Part shown: piece after piece, positions 10,201-21,368 of the stretch | How positions within the stretch are numbered: position 1 is the stretch's first letter | Layout: each line of letters starts with the position of its first letter | Source of the DNA: Tubulanus polymorphus | Lineage: Eukaryota; Nemertea; Palaeonemertea; Tubulaniformes; Tubulanidae | Length of the DNA: 64,000 nt | Direction: 5' to 3' | Assembly: GCF_964204645.1 (NCBI RefSeq) | Contig: NC_134035.1 | Span: 6,076,501-6,140,500 of the forward strand | Made by a program: the position numbers and the translations under genes | Notes under the pieces: model-generated | Seen by the model: only the letters and a program-made list of their open reading frames with translations | Told to the model about the DNA's origin: nothing | The model's database searches: none

Positions 10201-13200
10201 ACGAAATTCGAGAAATGGTACCGCGTTCTGGAGACAAACTTACGCGATATTGAAAAGGTTTGTTCTACGGTTTGTTTGGTAAATACGGCAAAATATGGAC
10301 GGGTCAGATCGGTAAAATTCGGATAATTAATGCTCGAGGAATGGAAATATTGGGTCCCTCATTTTCAAATGAATTTCAGTCGCATAGTCGAATTTTCTAG
10401 GTCAAAATTGTAGTATAGTAAGTAATTTGAAGCGTTTCTTAAGTGATATTGAAACCCTCCCAGTCTCCCAGTCTCAGTACATCGGACCAACGCATGGTTT
10501 GCTGTATTCAAAATCTTTGAAAATCAGGAATAAGATCCTTCGATTTTTCATTTCAGACAACGAAAACCCTCGGGGTCGAGCCGCGGTTTTTTGAAGTGTT
10601 AGGTCTAGAAAATCCTTTATTATCGAGAAGATTCCACGAGTTGAATTTATACCAGCGAGTTTGGATCGTGAAATCGCTGTGCGATCATGTGTTGGTAAGT
10701 TGAATAGATTTTACGTCTGTTCGACGTTTTGGCCTGTGAAATATTCGCGAAGGCGTAACGCGTCTACTGTAGATTAATAAGAAAGTTCCACAAGAATGTA
10801 CAGAACGATCCCATTCCCTCCTGCTGATGTCTATTTGTCAACAGCCGAAACATTGCGGTTTCATTTTATGATGATAATAGTAATAATGATTTATTTGCTT
10901 TATCATAAAATAATCTTAGCGCTTTTCTGTAAAAAGGTTACAATAATACAGTTGACTCTGCCTATATGCCGGGACCGAAAGAAACGTTACCGGCATAGAC
11001 AAATACCGGTATAGGTTTTTGTTTCTTTCACGTTGACCAAAAGTCAAGACAGAAAATCTTTTTGTTGTTTAACCGGTTTGAACCGATTACCGATTAAGCT
11101 GGCACTGAGTGCTGTAGGCTGAGTCCACTGTGATACAAAATCTTCAATACTTTAACGCATTAGATTCTATTGTATTCACTTATGTAAAGGGTTTGCATTT
11201 TGCAGGAAACTCAAGATGGATTACGCGATGCTATTGAAGCGAATCCTCCGGCTGATCAACGTGAATACTATCTCGGTACAGACGCTCAGGGAAACACATA
11301 TCTTCACTTTCCTCAATTCTGTGGACAGGATTTACGTATTTATCGCCAGGCTTTGATCAAACTACCTGAAATGGATAAACCAACGGTATGTAGTTAGTAT
11401 CGGAACGATTTCATTATTTAAACAAACTTATCGATTATCTACTAATGCCCATTTCAACTTTGCTTGAGAGTTGGTATAGCTCAGTTAGTTTTGTTAGCAC
11501 ATACCTGATATAGGTCTGAGGCAACCCCATTTAAAGAAGAATTTTTTGCAATCCTTCAATACAGAGTAAAAATGGATTAAATATATATGTTTTAGTTCAA
11601 CCGCCCATCTGCGCTTGTACTATTTTAAGACTTGTATCAGGTATGTGCGACTTAAACTGACAGAGGCCATTCGACGTGTGTGTAGCAGTACTAAATAACC
11701 GTCTGCATGAATTTAGTTTCAATTTTCACTCATAGTTGGAGGGTTAGTACCTCTTATACAGAATGGCCACTCATATGGAATTCAGGGAAATCAGGGAATT
11801 TTCACGTAAAAGGTCATGGAATAGGGAATTTTATGAAAAAGGTCAAAATCATGGAAAAGTCGGGGAACTGTATACCTTTTTCATTGCTGTCTAAAAATTC
11901 GAATACCGTAGTTAAGACAACTTTGGTCTTGGAATTTTGGTAAATGTCCAGGGAAAAGTCAGGGAAAAACAAAATCAGATAAGAGTGGCCACCCGGTAAT
12001 GCCGAATTGATTTGAATTGAATGATGCCATTGGGTTCGAATCCTGGTGAGGGGTGTAACATTATCTGCGATAGTGAAGAGGTTAATGTTTTATTGTGAAG
12101 CGAACTCACCGACGATCAGGTTATAATGTTTGTTGCTGTCGGCTTGTCTCTTTTCTCTCGTATTTGTTAAAGTTTATATCTGATTATATGTGTTTTACAG
12201 ACACCAGTGAAACCGGTGAGAAAACGTCGAAGACCGGCGTCTCGAAAACGTAAAAAAAAGAATTCAACTCCTAGAAGTCGCCCGAGTCGATTAAGACAGG
12301 TAAGAGAATTATGAAACTAACACATTCGCAGCTGACTATGTGGTATCTCATAGTCTATGTTCTGCCAACCCATTGCCACAATGAGTTAAACCTGAAAGTG
12401 CAGACACTTCCTCAAGATTCGAAATTTTTTCCTTGTAAGAAGAATGACCAATCTGTAGGAGGAATTACTGATCTGTAGGAGGAATGACTGATCTGTAGGA
12501 GGAATGACTGATCTGTAGGAAGAATGACCGATCTGTAGGAGGAATGACTGATCTGTAGGAGGAATGACTGATCTGTAGGAAGAATGACCGATCTGTAGGA
12601 GGAATGACCGATCTGTAGGAGGAATTACTGATCTGTTGGAGGAATGAGCGATCTGAAGGAGGAATGACCGATCTGTAGGAGGAATGACCGATCTGTAGGA
12701 GGAATGACCGATCTGTAGGAGGAATGACCGATCTGTAGGAGGAATGACCGATCTGTAGGAGGAATGACCGATCTGTAGGAGGAATGACCGATCTGTAGGA
12801 GGAATGACCGATCTGTAGGAGGAATGACTGATCTGTAGGAGGAATGACCGATCTGTAGGAGGAATGACCGATCTGTAGGAAGAATGACCGATCTTTAAAA
12901 GGAATTACTGATCTGTAGGAGGAATGAGCGATCTGAAGGAGGAATGACCGATCTGTAGGAGGAATGACTGATCTGAAGGAGGAATAACCGATCTGTAAGA
13001 GGTTTTCCCAATCTGTAGTAGGAATGACAGATCTATAGGGACCCTGCGCGAGGTTCAACATGTTGAATGAGATTGAGAACGATCACATGTTTATAATCTA
13101 CATCAATTGACTCGAGCGTTGTTTGTGTATTTTTAGGTGATTAAAACCGTATTGAAAGAAGCGAGTGGAAGTGAGAACGAGGAAGAGAATGATGATCAAT

Positions 13201-16200
13201 CAGCAGCAGACGGCGGTGATGAGATAGAATCTCGTCGTGATGACGACGACGTCACGTCTGTTGTCTCCGTATCGTCGCACAGTTCGTCATCCGCATCGCG
13301 CCGTAAATTATCGTCGAGGGCAGCGCATCAAAATCGGCAGATGGATATTTCACCGTTAGTACAGGCGGAGAAAGAATCGGTTGCTTGCGGATACGATGCC
13401 GATGATCGTGCTTTGTCTAAAAAACGTAAGTAGAAACAGAAAGACATGAATTCAATTTTAAGAGTGAAACCCAATAAAAAATTGTCCGTCCGTCCGTAGA
13501 CGGAATCCAGTTATCTTGGGAAGTTTTGAAGACGCTTCAAGGTAATGTCTTGATATTTGGTTTATACATGTATCTACCCTAAACACATCTTCAGCCCTGT
13601 CAGAATCAAGATGGCCGACCGACCCATTGTTGTTCGTCAAAATCAGCACTTTTTACACGTTTTGAACACTTAAATCAATTACCTTGATATTTGAACTCCC
13701 CAAGGGCCTATCACCATAAGAAAAATTGGGTCGATCGGACTCAAGATGGCCGTCCTATGACCTTTTTAGTGCCCGAAAATGTCAATTTTGGCCCAAATTC
13801 TGAGTCCTGTAGCTTCCTACTGGTTTGCCATTCCTCATTGCAATTTGTGATGGGTATTCTTTGGAAAGGGATGTTTTATACCTGAGCCAGGTATTTTTGA
13901 TCGGTGGGAAAAAGTTTTTCCACATTATATTGATACCTAAGCATATTTTGTTATCACAATCAATTGCAAAGTTGTAGCTCATGACATCGTCTATAATTGT
14001 GGTGAGTTTTAAGGACATTAGTTATTCTATATGGTCACCAGGGGGCATTGAATAGTAGAATAACTTAGTATTTCCTTATTAGATTGGTACCTAGGCATAT
14101 TTTGTTACCATGATCAATTGCAAAGAAAAAAATTTTTGTATATGGTCACCAGGGGGCGTTGAATATTGAAATTTTTAGATTGTTGAGCATTGGAAACCAC
14201 TTCCCAAGTGGGCATGGTGTCCCTGGACCCCTAGTTATGTGTCCTGAAGTATGAAATCTGTGGGTTTCACCATTGATTACTATTCAATTAAGCATATATT
14301 TCATTTTGATGAAATGTTCCTGAAACTGATAACACTTTTGGTGCGGGCGGGCAGCCCCTGGGGGTAGTGGGCAGTGGTCTCGCATCAATCTAAGTTCATT
14401 CATTTATTCATACGATGATTTCTGTTGTTTAGCTGTGAATTCAGATGGAGAAACGTTAAGTGAGTTTGATGACACATCTACAAACAACCAACCAATGCAT
14501 GAGGAAACTGAACAACTAACAACAAATTCCGAGAATAAAACTGACGATAAACCTGAACTCAATGATAGCAATACAACTGACCTCGACGACAAGAATAAAT
14601 CCGAGCGCAGTGACAGCAATAAGATGGAGCTTGAGGATGAGAATAAGATGACCGAAGTTAAAGATCAATCAGTAGTGACCGGAGAAAACAATGGTGAAGA
14701 GAAAACAACGACAGAAAATACGATAAAACCCGAAACTGATATAAAAACTGAACTGAAACCACTGCCAGATACGGTGAGTATAGATTTAACTAGAATCCTG
14801 AACCCGGGCCAGGTTTCATAGACCGTGGGTATCAAAGTTACCCCTAGGGATAAATCCTCAACTTGGGCCTGGTTTCATATATCGGATATCGAAGTTACCC
14901 CCAGGGTTAGATCCTCAACCTATGCTCAGTTTCATACTGGATGTAATACTTAAACAGGGTGACAACCATCACAGTAACAATGAGAAACCATGGCGATAAC
15001 TGGCTTATTTCGAAACGTTCTCGGGAATAATTTTGTCGGCACATCTATGAAACTCTACCCTGGTTATTAGCAGCCTTCTGATTGAAATATTCACGGGATT
15101 TGAAATAGAAATTCATTATTCTCCGCATGACTCGCACGTTCTCGTATGTTGTCCGTCTAACAATTGAATACGTTGTATTTACAGAAACCGGATTTGAACG
15201 CGTTCGTGCTCTACGCGGAGAGCGTTGATGATTTGAGAAAAATGGTGCAAGAATTCTCGCGGCCCGATTCGAACGGCGACGATAGCGAGAATTACGAGAC
15301 GTGCGTAGAGGAGCTCCACGACCGACTGGCGTACCTGCTGAAAGAACTCGAACCGTGGGAACAGAAACTGCTGCTCGCGAACCGACGTATGAAACGTAAG
15401 ATGAAGAAAGAAATGGAAGATTGGAAAGAGGAACCGGAACAAGAAATAGTACGTGAAATACTGAAGAACTTGCTCTGCAAATTTTCTCTGCTCTATCTCT
15501 ACCCAAGTGTTTTTCAGTTAGAATCAACCAAGTCCTAAAGCCTACATACATAGAGCTGCTGCCAACTACTATTCCTTATTTTCTGTATTTTGTTACTATT
15601 TCGTCCCGAAAAATACTGATCTTATTAGTTTGATGTGTACTTTTAGGGTTTGACCATTTATAGCTCTTTAATTCGAATATTTTATTGTCAAATTTCGATG
15701 AAATGTTCCTGAAAACGATTGAACTTGTTTCTGATTTTTTGCCCTTTTCAGAGTATGGCCGCAGCCCTGCCTTTATTACCCATCTGGTTTATATTATCTT
15801 AAATCCATCCTAGCTGAATGCTTCTGTATTCCTTGTATGAATGGTTAACGTAAAAATGTCTTCCTCTCTCCCGAAGTATCAAGTAATATCTGAAATAATA
15901 AATATGCGAAACTAACGAATTCACGGAAATAACGATTATTTTTACAGATGGAAATTTCATCGTCCTCGTCGTCATCCGATTCGAGTTCGGACAACGACTC
16001 GTCGTCGACGGATACCAGTTCGGACGAACGTTCCAACCGACGCAATCGGCATCGGAAAACGAAAAAACGCAAGAAGAAAAAACGTAAACGCGACAGAGCG
16101 GCGGATTCGGACTGCGAAATCATCGAGGACGTGAGTTCGCGCGGCCGCCTGCGAAAACGGCGCAAGATCGAACGCAGCGAATCGGAGGACAGCGTGAAAT

Positions 16201-19200
16201 CGATCGCGTCGTTCGGTAAGAAAAATTCAACCGCCTCAACGACGACGACGACAACAACAATGACCTCGGCGAATTCGAAAAAGATCAGCACGAACATTTT
16301 AACGGAACAACTGCTCGACCAGTTTAAACTACCGGCGAATCATATCTTAATAGAAACGACTCAAGGATTGAATATAATAAACTATACTTTACTGAAACAT
16401 CCGTCTGTGCTGAATATGAAACCGAAAATATTGAAAGTCGGTCCGTTAACGTCGAACGCCGAGGCAACAGTCGCGGCTAGCGGCGGTACGAAACCATTAA
16501 AACCGTCATCGACTAAACCGGTGTGTTTAACCGTGACGACTACGCAAACGACGCCGAGCAACAGCAACGTGACCGTGTTCGCTCCATCGACGGAACTCAG
16601 ACGTCAGCTTTTAACGCCGAAATCTCCGTACGCCTCGACGAATAAAGACTGCGCCGTCGGCAGCGGCAGCGTCAGCGGTGGTGCATCGAAACCGATCGTA
16701 CCGCGTTTACAAACTACCGTCAACGATTGCAGCAATAAAACGACGACGTCTCATGTTTTACAAACGCAGCCGAAAGTGAATTATCCAATTAAAACTGTTC
16801 TTCCCGTACCGGGCAAGACGTCGAGCTGTGCTGGTTACGCGGTTGTGTATAATCATACGAGCACCGCGAACGTCGGTGGTAAAACTATAGTTAACGCATC
16901 GCCTATGGTGACTCAAACCAGTGCTCAAACGGTCAGTCAAACTGGTCAAACAGGTGGTCAAGTGCTCGGTCAAACAGGTGGTCAAGTGCTCGGTCAAACA
17001 GGTGGTCAAGTGCTCGGTCAAACAGGTGGTCAAGTGCTCGGTCAAACAGGTGGTCAAGTGCTCAGTCAAACTGTTGGTCAAGTGCTCAGTCAAACGGTTG
17101 GTCAATCAAGCGGTCAAATGGTCAATAAGATAATACCTGCAATGACAATAACTGCACCTCTGATGACAGCTTTGACCAGCCCTCTGATGACGGCTTCAAC
17201 GAGCTGTCTGATGACAGTTTCAACCAGCCCTCTGATGACGGCTTCGACCAGTCATCAGATGACAGTATCAACCAGCCCTCTGATGACTGCTTCGACCAGT
17301 CCTCAGATGACAGTATCAACCGACCCTCTGATGACAGTTTCAACTACTGCTGCGACAACAGCAATCATGTCTTCCCCGTCTAAAAATAAATCAGCAAGCA
17401 TGACTGTAAAAAGTCTACTGGAAAGTCGACAGAATAATACCGGCGCACAGCCGTTACAGATATCGCTGAATAACCTGGAATCTGCTCCGATGAAAACTGC
17501 TGCTGGCGCCCCCTCGATGAATACGAGTTTACCTACAGTTACAATGAAGATTCCGGCACCGGCGACGATGCCTCTTATTCAACCGAAACAAGTGACTCAC
17601 GTAACGCAAGCGATGAAAGCTCCAATACCGGCATGCGGCATGCCGCAACAATCAAAACTTATAACGGCTTCGACGAGCATCGGCTCGAGTCTCGTACCGG
17701 GGTCGATTATGTCGCAATTACCGTCAACGGCGACGACGAACCCTACAACCACGACGGCTAAACTGAATCTGACGACAGATACGCTACAAGCGGGAAATCT
17801 AGCGAAATTATTACAACAGTCGGGACATCAGAATGTCGTTATACGTTTAGTTCAGCAGAACGCCGGCGGAACTCAGAGTATCATTCAGGGATTCCTCACT
17901 CCGAAAGGCCTCGTCATTCCGCAGTCTCAATCGGTTACGAATTCTACGTTCAGCAGCGCCACCTGTACGGCGTCGAATCAAACGCATTTCGCCGGTAATA
18001 ACGTCGTTACGGCTCCTCCGCATTTCAGCAGCGTTCATACGGTCGCTAAATCGCCTGCGGCTGCGGCAGCAGCAGCAACCGTGTCATCAATTCCTCAACA
18101 GATGGTGCCATTGCAGATGTCGTCGTCGCAAACGGCGATCAAACAAATCGCCGAGGCATTAGCCGCTCAAACGAGTCCCGTTAAAACGAGTTTCAACCGA
18201 CCGTTGGAGAGTCAAGAACCGGTGATAGAATCGGTACCGTCCACGACCGTTCATCACCACGGCAGCGATAACGCGTCGGCCGATTCGATTCAGCCTAAGA
18301 TTACGTTCAAAAAACAATCACAGCCTCAACCGGTGCGTAAAACGATCGCCGAAAATATGATGAACACCGGTATTCCGGTTCCGCGGATACTGACATTGCC
18401 GGCTACGGGAAGTATTGCGTCGACCGGGCAGACGACGAACGTTCACACGACGACCGCTCAACAGAATCTACAAACGCTCGCCGCGCAAATACAACAACAC
18501 GTTCAAATACAACAACAGAATCAACAGCAGCAGCAGCAGACAACGGATCTGTTAAAACAAGTTATTAATAATCAAACCGTGCTACAAACAATTCAACAAC
18601 AACAGCCGACTTTACTGCATCAAAATCCGGTCGAAGTCCCAGCCGCCGCCGCCGCGCAGATATTATCTACCGCGCAAAATCAGGGGTTGAATACCGGAAA
18701 CCAGTCCGGTCAGCCGGCCGTTCTCTCGGGAACGCTGACGAATGAAAGTCCAAATATTTTCATGCAGCTAGGCTCGACGCAGTTGCAATTACCGACCGTC
18801 GCTCAGCAACCAGTTTTACAAGCTACCGTGAAACCAACCAATCAAACGGCGCCGATTTTACTGCAGGCTCAAGGAGGACAGAAGATTCTCGTTTCGCCGC
18901 AACAGCTCGTAACGTTGCAGCAACAAGGACAGCGTATCGTACTTGCTGGTGGTCAGGTGCCGATTCTCATGCCGGCTTCGACGCCTAAAAAAACTCTACC
19001 GGATGGACTAGTATCTAGTCCGTCTCAAACGCGTAATAGTTCAAATCCGTTACTAGCGGTTACGAGCAAATCGAATAGTCGTTCATCGAAACCTGACGTT
19101 AGTCCGTCATCCTCGTCGGCGGCGGGGTCGAATAAAATACAAGCGATGAAATTAAAAACGATGGTTTTACCGTCACCAGAGAAAATTGGAGAACCGCAGG

Positions 19201-20798
19201 TGATATTCACAACAAACACAACGCCGGTCACCACCGCCGGTCAGACCGCGGCACCGGCTGCCGCTCAGAATAGACGCGTTACCGAGAAATTCACCGTGCA
19301 ACGATTGTTGGAACAACGCCAGCAACAGCAAAATACAATTAAAAAAGAACAATCCATCGATAATAAGATAGTTACGACTTCAAGTGCTACGAAACAGACG
19401 ATTAAAACTCCGAGAACATCGAGCAATACACCGAAAAAACGCCAGATGTCATCAGGGGTCCTATCAGTCGCTCAAAACCAAACTGTGTCACAACTATTAT
19501 CTCAACAGATCGGTTCCCCGGCAGTGGCACAGATAGGTTCTCCGGCAGTGGCACAGATAGGTTCTCCGGCAGTGGCACAGATCGGTTCTCCGGCAGTGGC
19601 ACAGATCGGTTCTCCGGCAGTGGCACAGATCGGTTCTCCAGGTTTGGCAACCGTGACACAATCTATGAATCCTCCACAAAATAAAACGATACAGGTTTGT
19701 ACAAATGAAACTGTATCCAGTCAATTCATCCAATCTCAATTATCACAGCTTACTCCAGCTCAACAGCAGCAAATACTCCAACAAATCAAATCACTGCAAC
19801 AACAAACTACCGGTCAAATCGTTACTACGGCGACTACTCAACAAAAACTGACCGCGACCAAGTTAAATAACGGTCAGAGTAACTCTAGTCAAGGTGAATC
19901 GCCTCCGCAAAATAAAACGGCGCCAACGCTTTCTCAGAGGCAGCTGCAAACTCAACAGGCGGCGCTAGCATTGCAACAACTCGCTAACCAGCAACCGATA
20001 ACGGCGAGTAGTCATCACGGGATTCAGTCGAATATATACCGCGAACAGGCGATACAGGACGCGCATTCGTTACTACAGCAATATACACAGAAAGATCAAC
20101 AATCAATAGCGACCAGTAGCGCCACCGCAACTGTTTCGGTCTCGTCGAGAAACGCAATACAAACTCTTCAACACCTACCGCAGCAAACCATCCAGCCAAT
20201 CACGTCGCTTCATCAGATACAGAAATCGTCGCTCGGGGGTAGCGGGTTGACGGGCGATTCGACGGATCTAGCTCGACAACAGGAAATACTACAGATTAAA
20301 AATCAACTCATGCAACAAACCGAAGAGTTACAGATGCAGAAACAGTTAATACAGCAACGAGAACGGTTGCAACAGCAGCAGCAGCAGCAACAGCAGCTGG
20401 TGCAAACTACTGAGAATCAGTTGCCAAAAACTCCAAGTAGCGGAGGACAGAAATTAGTATTGTATAATATAAATGGACAATTAGTAACTGCGCAGGGAAT
20501 TCCTGTTTGTATCTCACAAGGTGTTATTAAGTTTCTAGCACCGACTCAATCGTCGCTCGGTTCCGTAATTCAACAGCCGGCAGCACCAGCAGCAGCAGCA
20601 GTTGGGGGTACGAGTACTGGCGTTCTGTGTGGTATAACGACAGCTCGTAACGCCGCATCACTAGCCGCTGATTCAGTGAATGTCGCTGCGTTAACGAGCA
20701 TGGTAAAAACATCGGCATCAACCCGCAGCGTTACAGATACGACAACTAGCTTACCACCGACGGGCGTGGCTTTTAATCTGAATAATCTAAATTCATGA
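7246..20798 (+). CDS. BRD10: BRD10/KIAA2026-like bromodomain protein, 2,439 aa
   Basis: Nuclear, presumably acetyl-lysine-reading protein. Coding exons: 7246-7690, 8407-8575, 8690-8748, 9354-9568, 9988-10257, 10557-10694, 11206-11385, 12201-12299, 13137-13425, 14433-14773, 15185-15448, 15948-20798. All have GT/AG borders and sum to 7,320 nt in frame. The bromodomain (about residues 98-203) shows WPFIDPVD, YYERITKPIWLNKM and ENCNRYN, with Asn179 the expected acetyl-lysine anchor. Residues 225-296 are charged and helical. Residues 297-386 (LFLYLCSDAL) resemble a DDT-like helical module, and 433-492 (YYLGTDAQGNTY) a WHIM/WSD-like segment. A basic cluster at 493-525 (RKRRRP, SRKRKKK) is a likely nuclear signal. 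Acidic/Ser-rich linkers follow. The last exon (residues 824-2439) is Gln/Thr/Ser-rich with three 24-bp repeat arrays and ends with a more ordered KLVLYNINGQLVTAQGIPV. The human protein is about 2,100 residues. The name rests on architecture and recall of the family. Confidence 0.9.
7691..9353 (+). other. BRD10: BRD10 introns 1-3
   Basis: The introns 7691-8406 and 8749-9353 flank the 59-nt exon 8690-8748 and the bromodomain exon 8407-8575. The first holds TAGGCCTA at 7781, 8115 and 8242 and a short AT-rich ATT run near 8210-8227. The second shows no clear repeat or RNA gene. Confidence 0.6.
9615..9725. repeat. Dispersed repeat family K, partial copy
   Basis: Intronic stretch with CCAGGGAAATTTC, GAAAAAGTCATG and AAAGTCGGGGGAT, matching the pattern at 11760-11990 (CAGGGAAATCAGGGAATTTT, AAAAGTCGGGGAACTG). 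The two share order and spacing of motifs, so they are likely decayed copies of one element. Confidence 0.45.
11452..11530 (+). repeat. tRNA-derived SINE-like head
   Basis: Has a pol III A-box-like TATAGCTCAGTTAG and, 34 bases on, a degenerate B-box GGTCTGAGGC, closer than the spacing in a true tRNA. The upstream flank ATTTCAACTT...CTTGAGAG recurs at 25570-25588 before another A-box-like copy. A near-perfect B-box, GGTTCGAATCC, lies at 12033-12043. Confidence 0.4.
11755..11995. repeat. Dispersed repeat family K, longer copy
   Basis: Begins near GGCCACTCATATGGAATT and ends near AGAGTGGCCACCCGG, so the ends carry GTGGCC/GGCCAC as short inverted repeats. The inside is rich in CAGGGAA and AAAAGTC words. 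It lies in the BRD10 intron 11386-12200. No coding capacity. Confidence 0.5.
12435..13040. repeat. 20-bp minisatellite, about 30 copies, BRD10 intron
   Basis: Unit GATCTGTAGGAGGAATGACC, kept exactly in phase (three units per 60 bases) from about 12440 to 13040, with substitutions but almost no indels. Because 20 is not a multiple of 3, three units make a 20-residue periodic frame, which is open on the minus strand (12465-13061). That frame is a by-product of the array. It fills most of the 837-bp intron. Confidence 0.95.
13490..14275. repeat. Dispersed element J with internal direct repeats
   Basis: Two stretches about 155 bp apart repeat: GCATATTTTGTTATCACAAT / CAATTGCAAAG at about 13938 and 14093, and TATGGTCACCAGGGGGC at about 14028 and 14140. 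CAAGATGGCCG also occurs twice (about 13607 and 13742). The phrase GCAAAGTTGTAGCTCA recurs at about 29170 in a RASSF intron. It occupies most of the 1,007-bp BRD10 intron 13426-14432. Non-coding. Confidence 0.6.
14275..14370. repeat. Dispersed repeat family I, partial copy
   Basis: TTTGATGAAATGTTCCTGAAA followed by ATAACACTTTTGG and GGCAGCCCC. It matches the ends of the copies at 15555-15775 and 30010-30235. Confidence 0.5.
14806..15070. repeat. Repeat with two 60-bp direct units and an inverted end
   Basis: GGCCAGGTTTCATAGACC... and GGCCTGGTTTCATATATC... start units at about 14808 and 14868, each running through AAGTTACCCC and ATCCTCAAC. The right end (TATGAAACTCTACCCTGG) is the inverse of the start, so this looks like a decayed inverted-repeat element filling the intron 14774-15184. 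Confidence 0.5.
15555..15775. repeat. Dispersed repeat family I, copy 2
   Basis: Runs through TTTTCTGTATTTTGTTACTA, TTCGATGAAATGTTCCTGAA and GCCGCAGCCCTG. The same ordered words occur at 30010-30235 and in part at 14275-14370. It lies in the BRD10 intron 15449-15947. Confidence 0.55.
16943..17112 (+). repeat. BRD10: 24-bp coding repeat array, Gly-Gln type
   Basis: About seven 24-bp units inside the last BRD10 exon, each coding GQVLGQTG or close variants (GQVLSQTV). The first five are almost identical in DNA, which points to recent expansion or homogenisation. Confidence 0.9.
17157..17348 (+). repeat. BRD10: 24-bp coding repeat array, Ser-Thr type
   Basis: Eight consecutive 24-bp units coding PLMTASTS and variants (PLMTALTS, CLMTVSTS, HQMTVSTS, PQMTVSTD). 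Units alternate between two subtypes, which suggests a 48-bp higher-order unit. It directly follows the Gly-Gln array. Confidence 0.85.
19506..19649 (+). repeat. BRD10: 24-bp coding repeat array, QIGSPAVA type
   Basis: Six 24-bp units coding QIGSPAVA, the last drifting to QIGSPGLA. Units differ by one or two bases (mostly T/C at third positions), so the array is young. It is the third separate 8-residue array in this exon. Confidence 0.9.
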
Positions 20799-20959
20799 TT
20801 GACGAAACATTCATCATTCATCATTAGTCTTCCAAATGTTTGTTCAACGAAGTGAAAGTTAAATGTTATTTGTGTGGAGCAGCAAAAAGAGGGCGGGATA
20901 GAGATATATGTGTATCAATCGTTTAAATTGCGGGTTTTAAGCATGTTGGTTATATAGAG

Positions 20960-21225
20960 CTGTTAGACAGAACTGGTTAATTAGGGCTGGTTAGACGGAG
21001 CTACTTAATCACGGCTGGTTAGACAGCTGTTTAATCAGTGCTGGTTAGACGGAGCTAGTTAAGTAGGGCTGGTTACACAGCTGGTTAACTAGAGCTGGTT
21101 AGACACAGCTGGTTAATAAGGGCTGTTTAGACAGAGCTGGTTAATATCGGCGGATTAGACAGAGCTAGTTGCGATTAGGGCTGGTTAGACAGAGCTGGTA
21201 AATTAGGGCTGGTCAGAGAGAGAAA
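20960..21225 (+). repeat. Tandem repeat in the BRD10 3'UTR
   Basis: About nine irregular units of 26-30 bp reading GGCTGGTTAGACAGAGC then TGGTTAATTAG. It starts about 160 bases after the stop codon. Units vary in length by a few bases. A TGAC tetranucleotide run follows at 21643-21668. Confidence 0.8.
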
Positions 21226-21362
21226 AGCGGTGTGTGTGTTAAATGAATTATCTATTTTGCTTCAGATCCCTTAAATTCTTATGTAACCTTTTAAATCTAA
21301 AGGTTTAATCGTGTTGATATAAAGTGGAAATGTGTTATTTGCTTCTATTCGCGTCTGCTGTG

Positions 21363-21368
21363 AATAAA
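21363..21368 (+). promoter_or_regulatory. Possible BRD10 polyadenylation signal
   Basis: First AATAAA after the stop codon, about 565 bases downstream and beyond the 3' tandem repeat. Further AATAAA sequences at 24093, 24121 and 24254 lie before the next gene, so the real 3' end is uncertain. Confidence 0.35.

Noticed and set aside
11466-11530. Functional tRNA gene
   Set aside because: The A-box to B-box distance is too short, the B-box is degenerate and no acceptor stem pairs. It is more likely a SINE remnant.
12435-13040. CRISPR-like regular repeats
   Set aside because: Contiguous 20-bp units with no spacers, in an animal intron. Not a CRISPR array.
12465-13061. 198-codon minus-strand open frame with a 20-residue repeat
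   Set aside because: It arises because three 20-bp minisatellite units equal 20 codons. There are no splice or start signals and it lies in a BRD10 intron.
15845-16297. 150-codon minus-strand frame rich in Val/Phe/Arg
   Set aside because: Antisense of the Ser-rich start of the last BRD10 exon.
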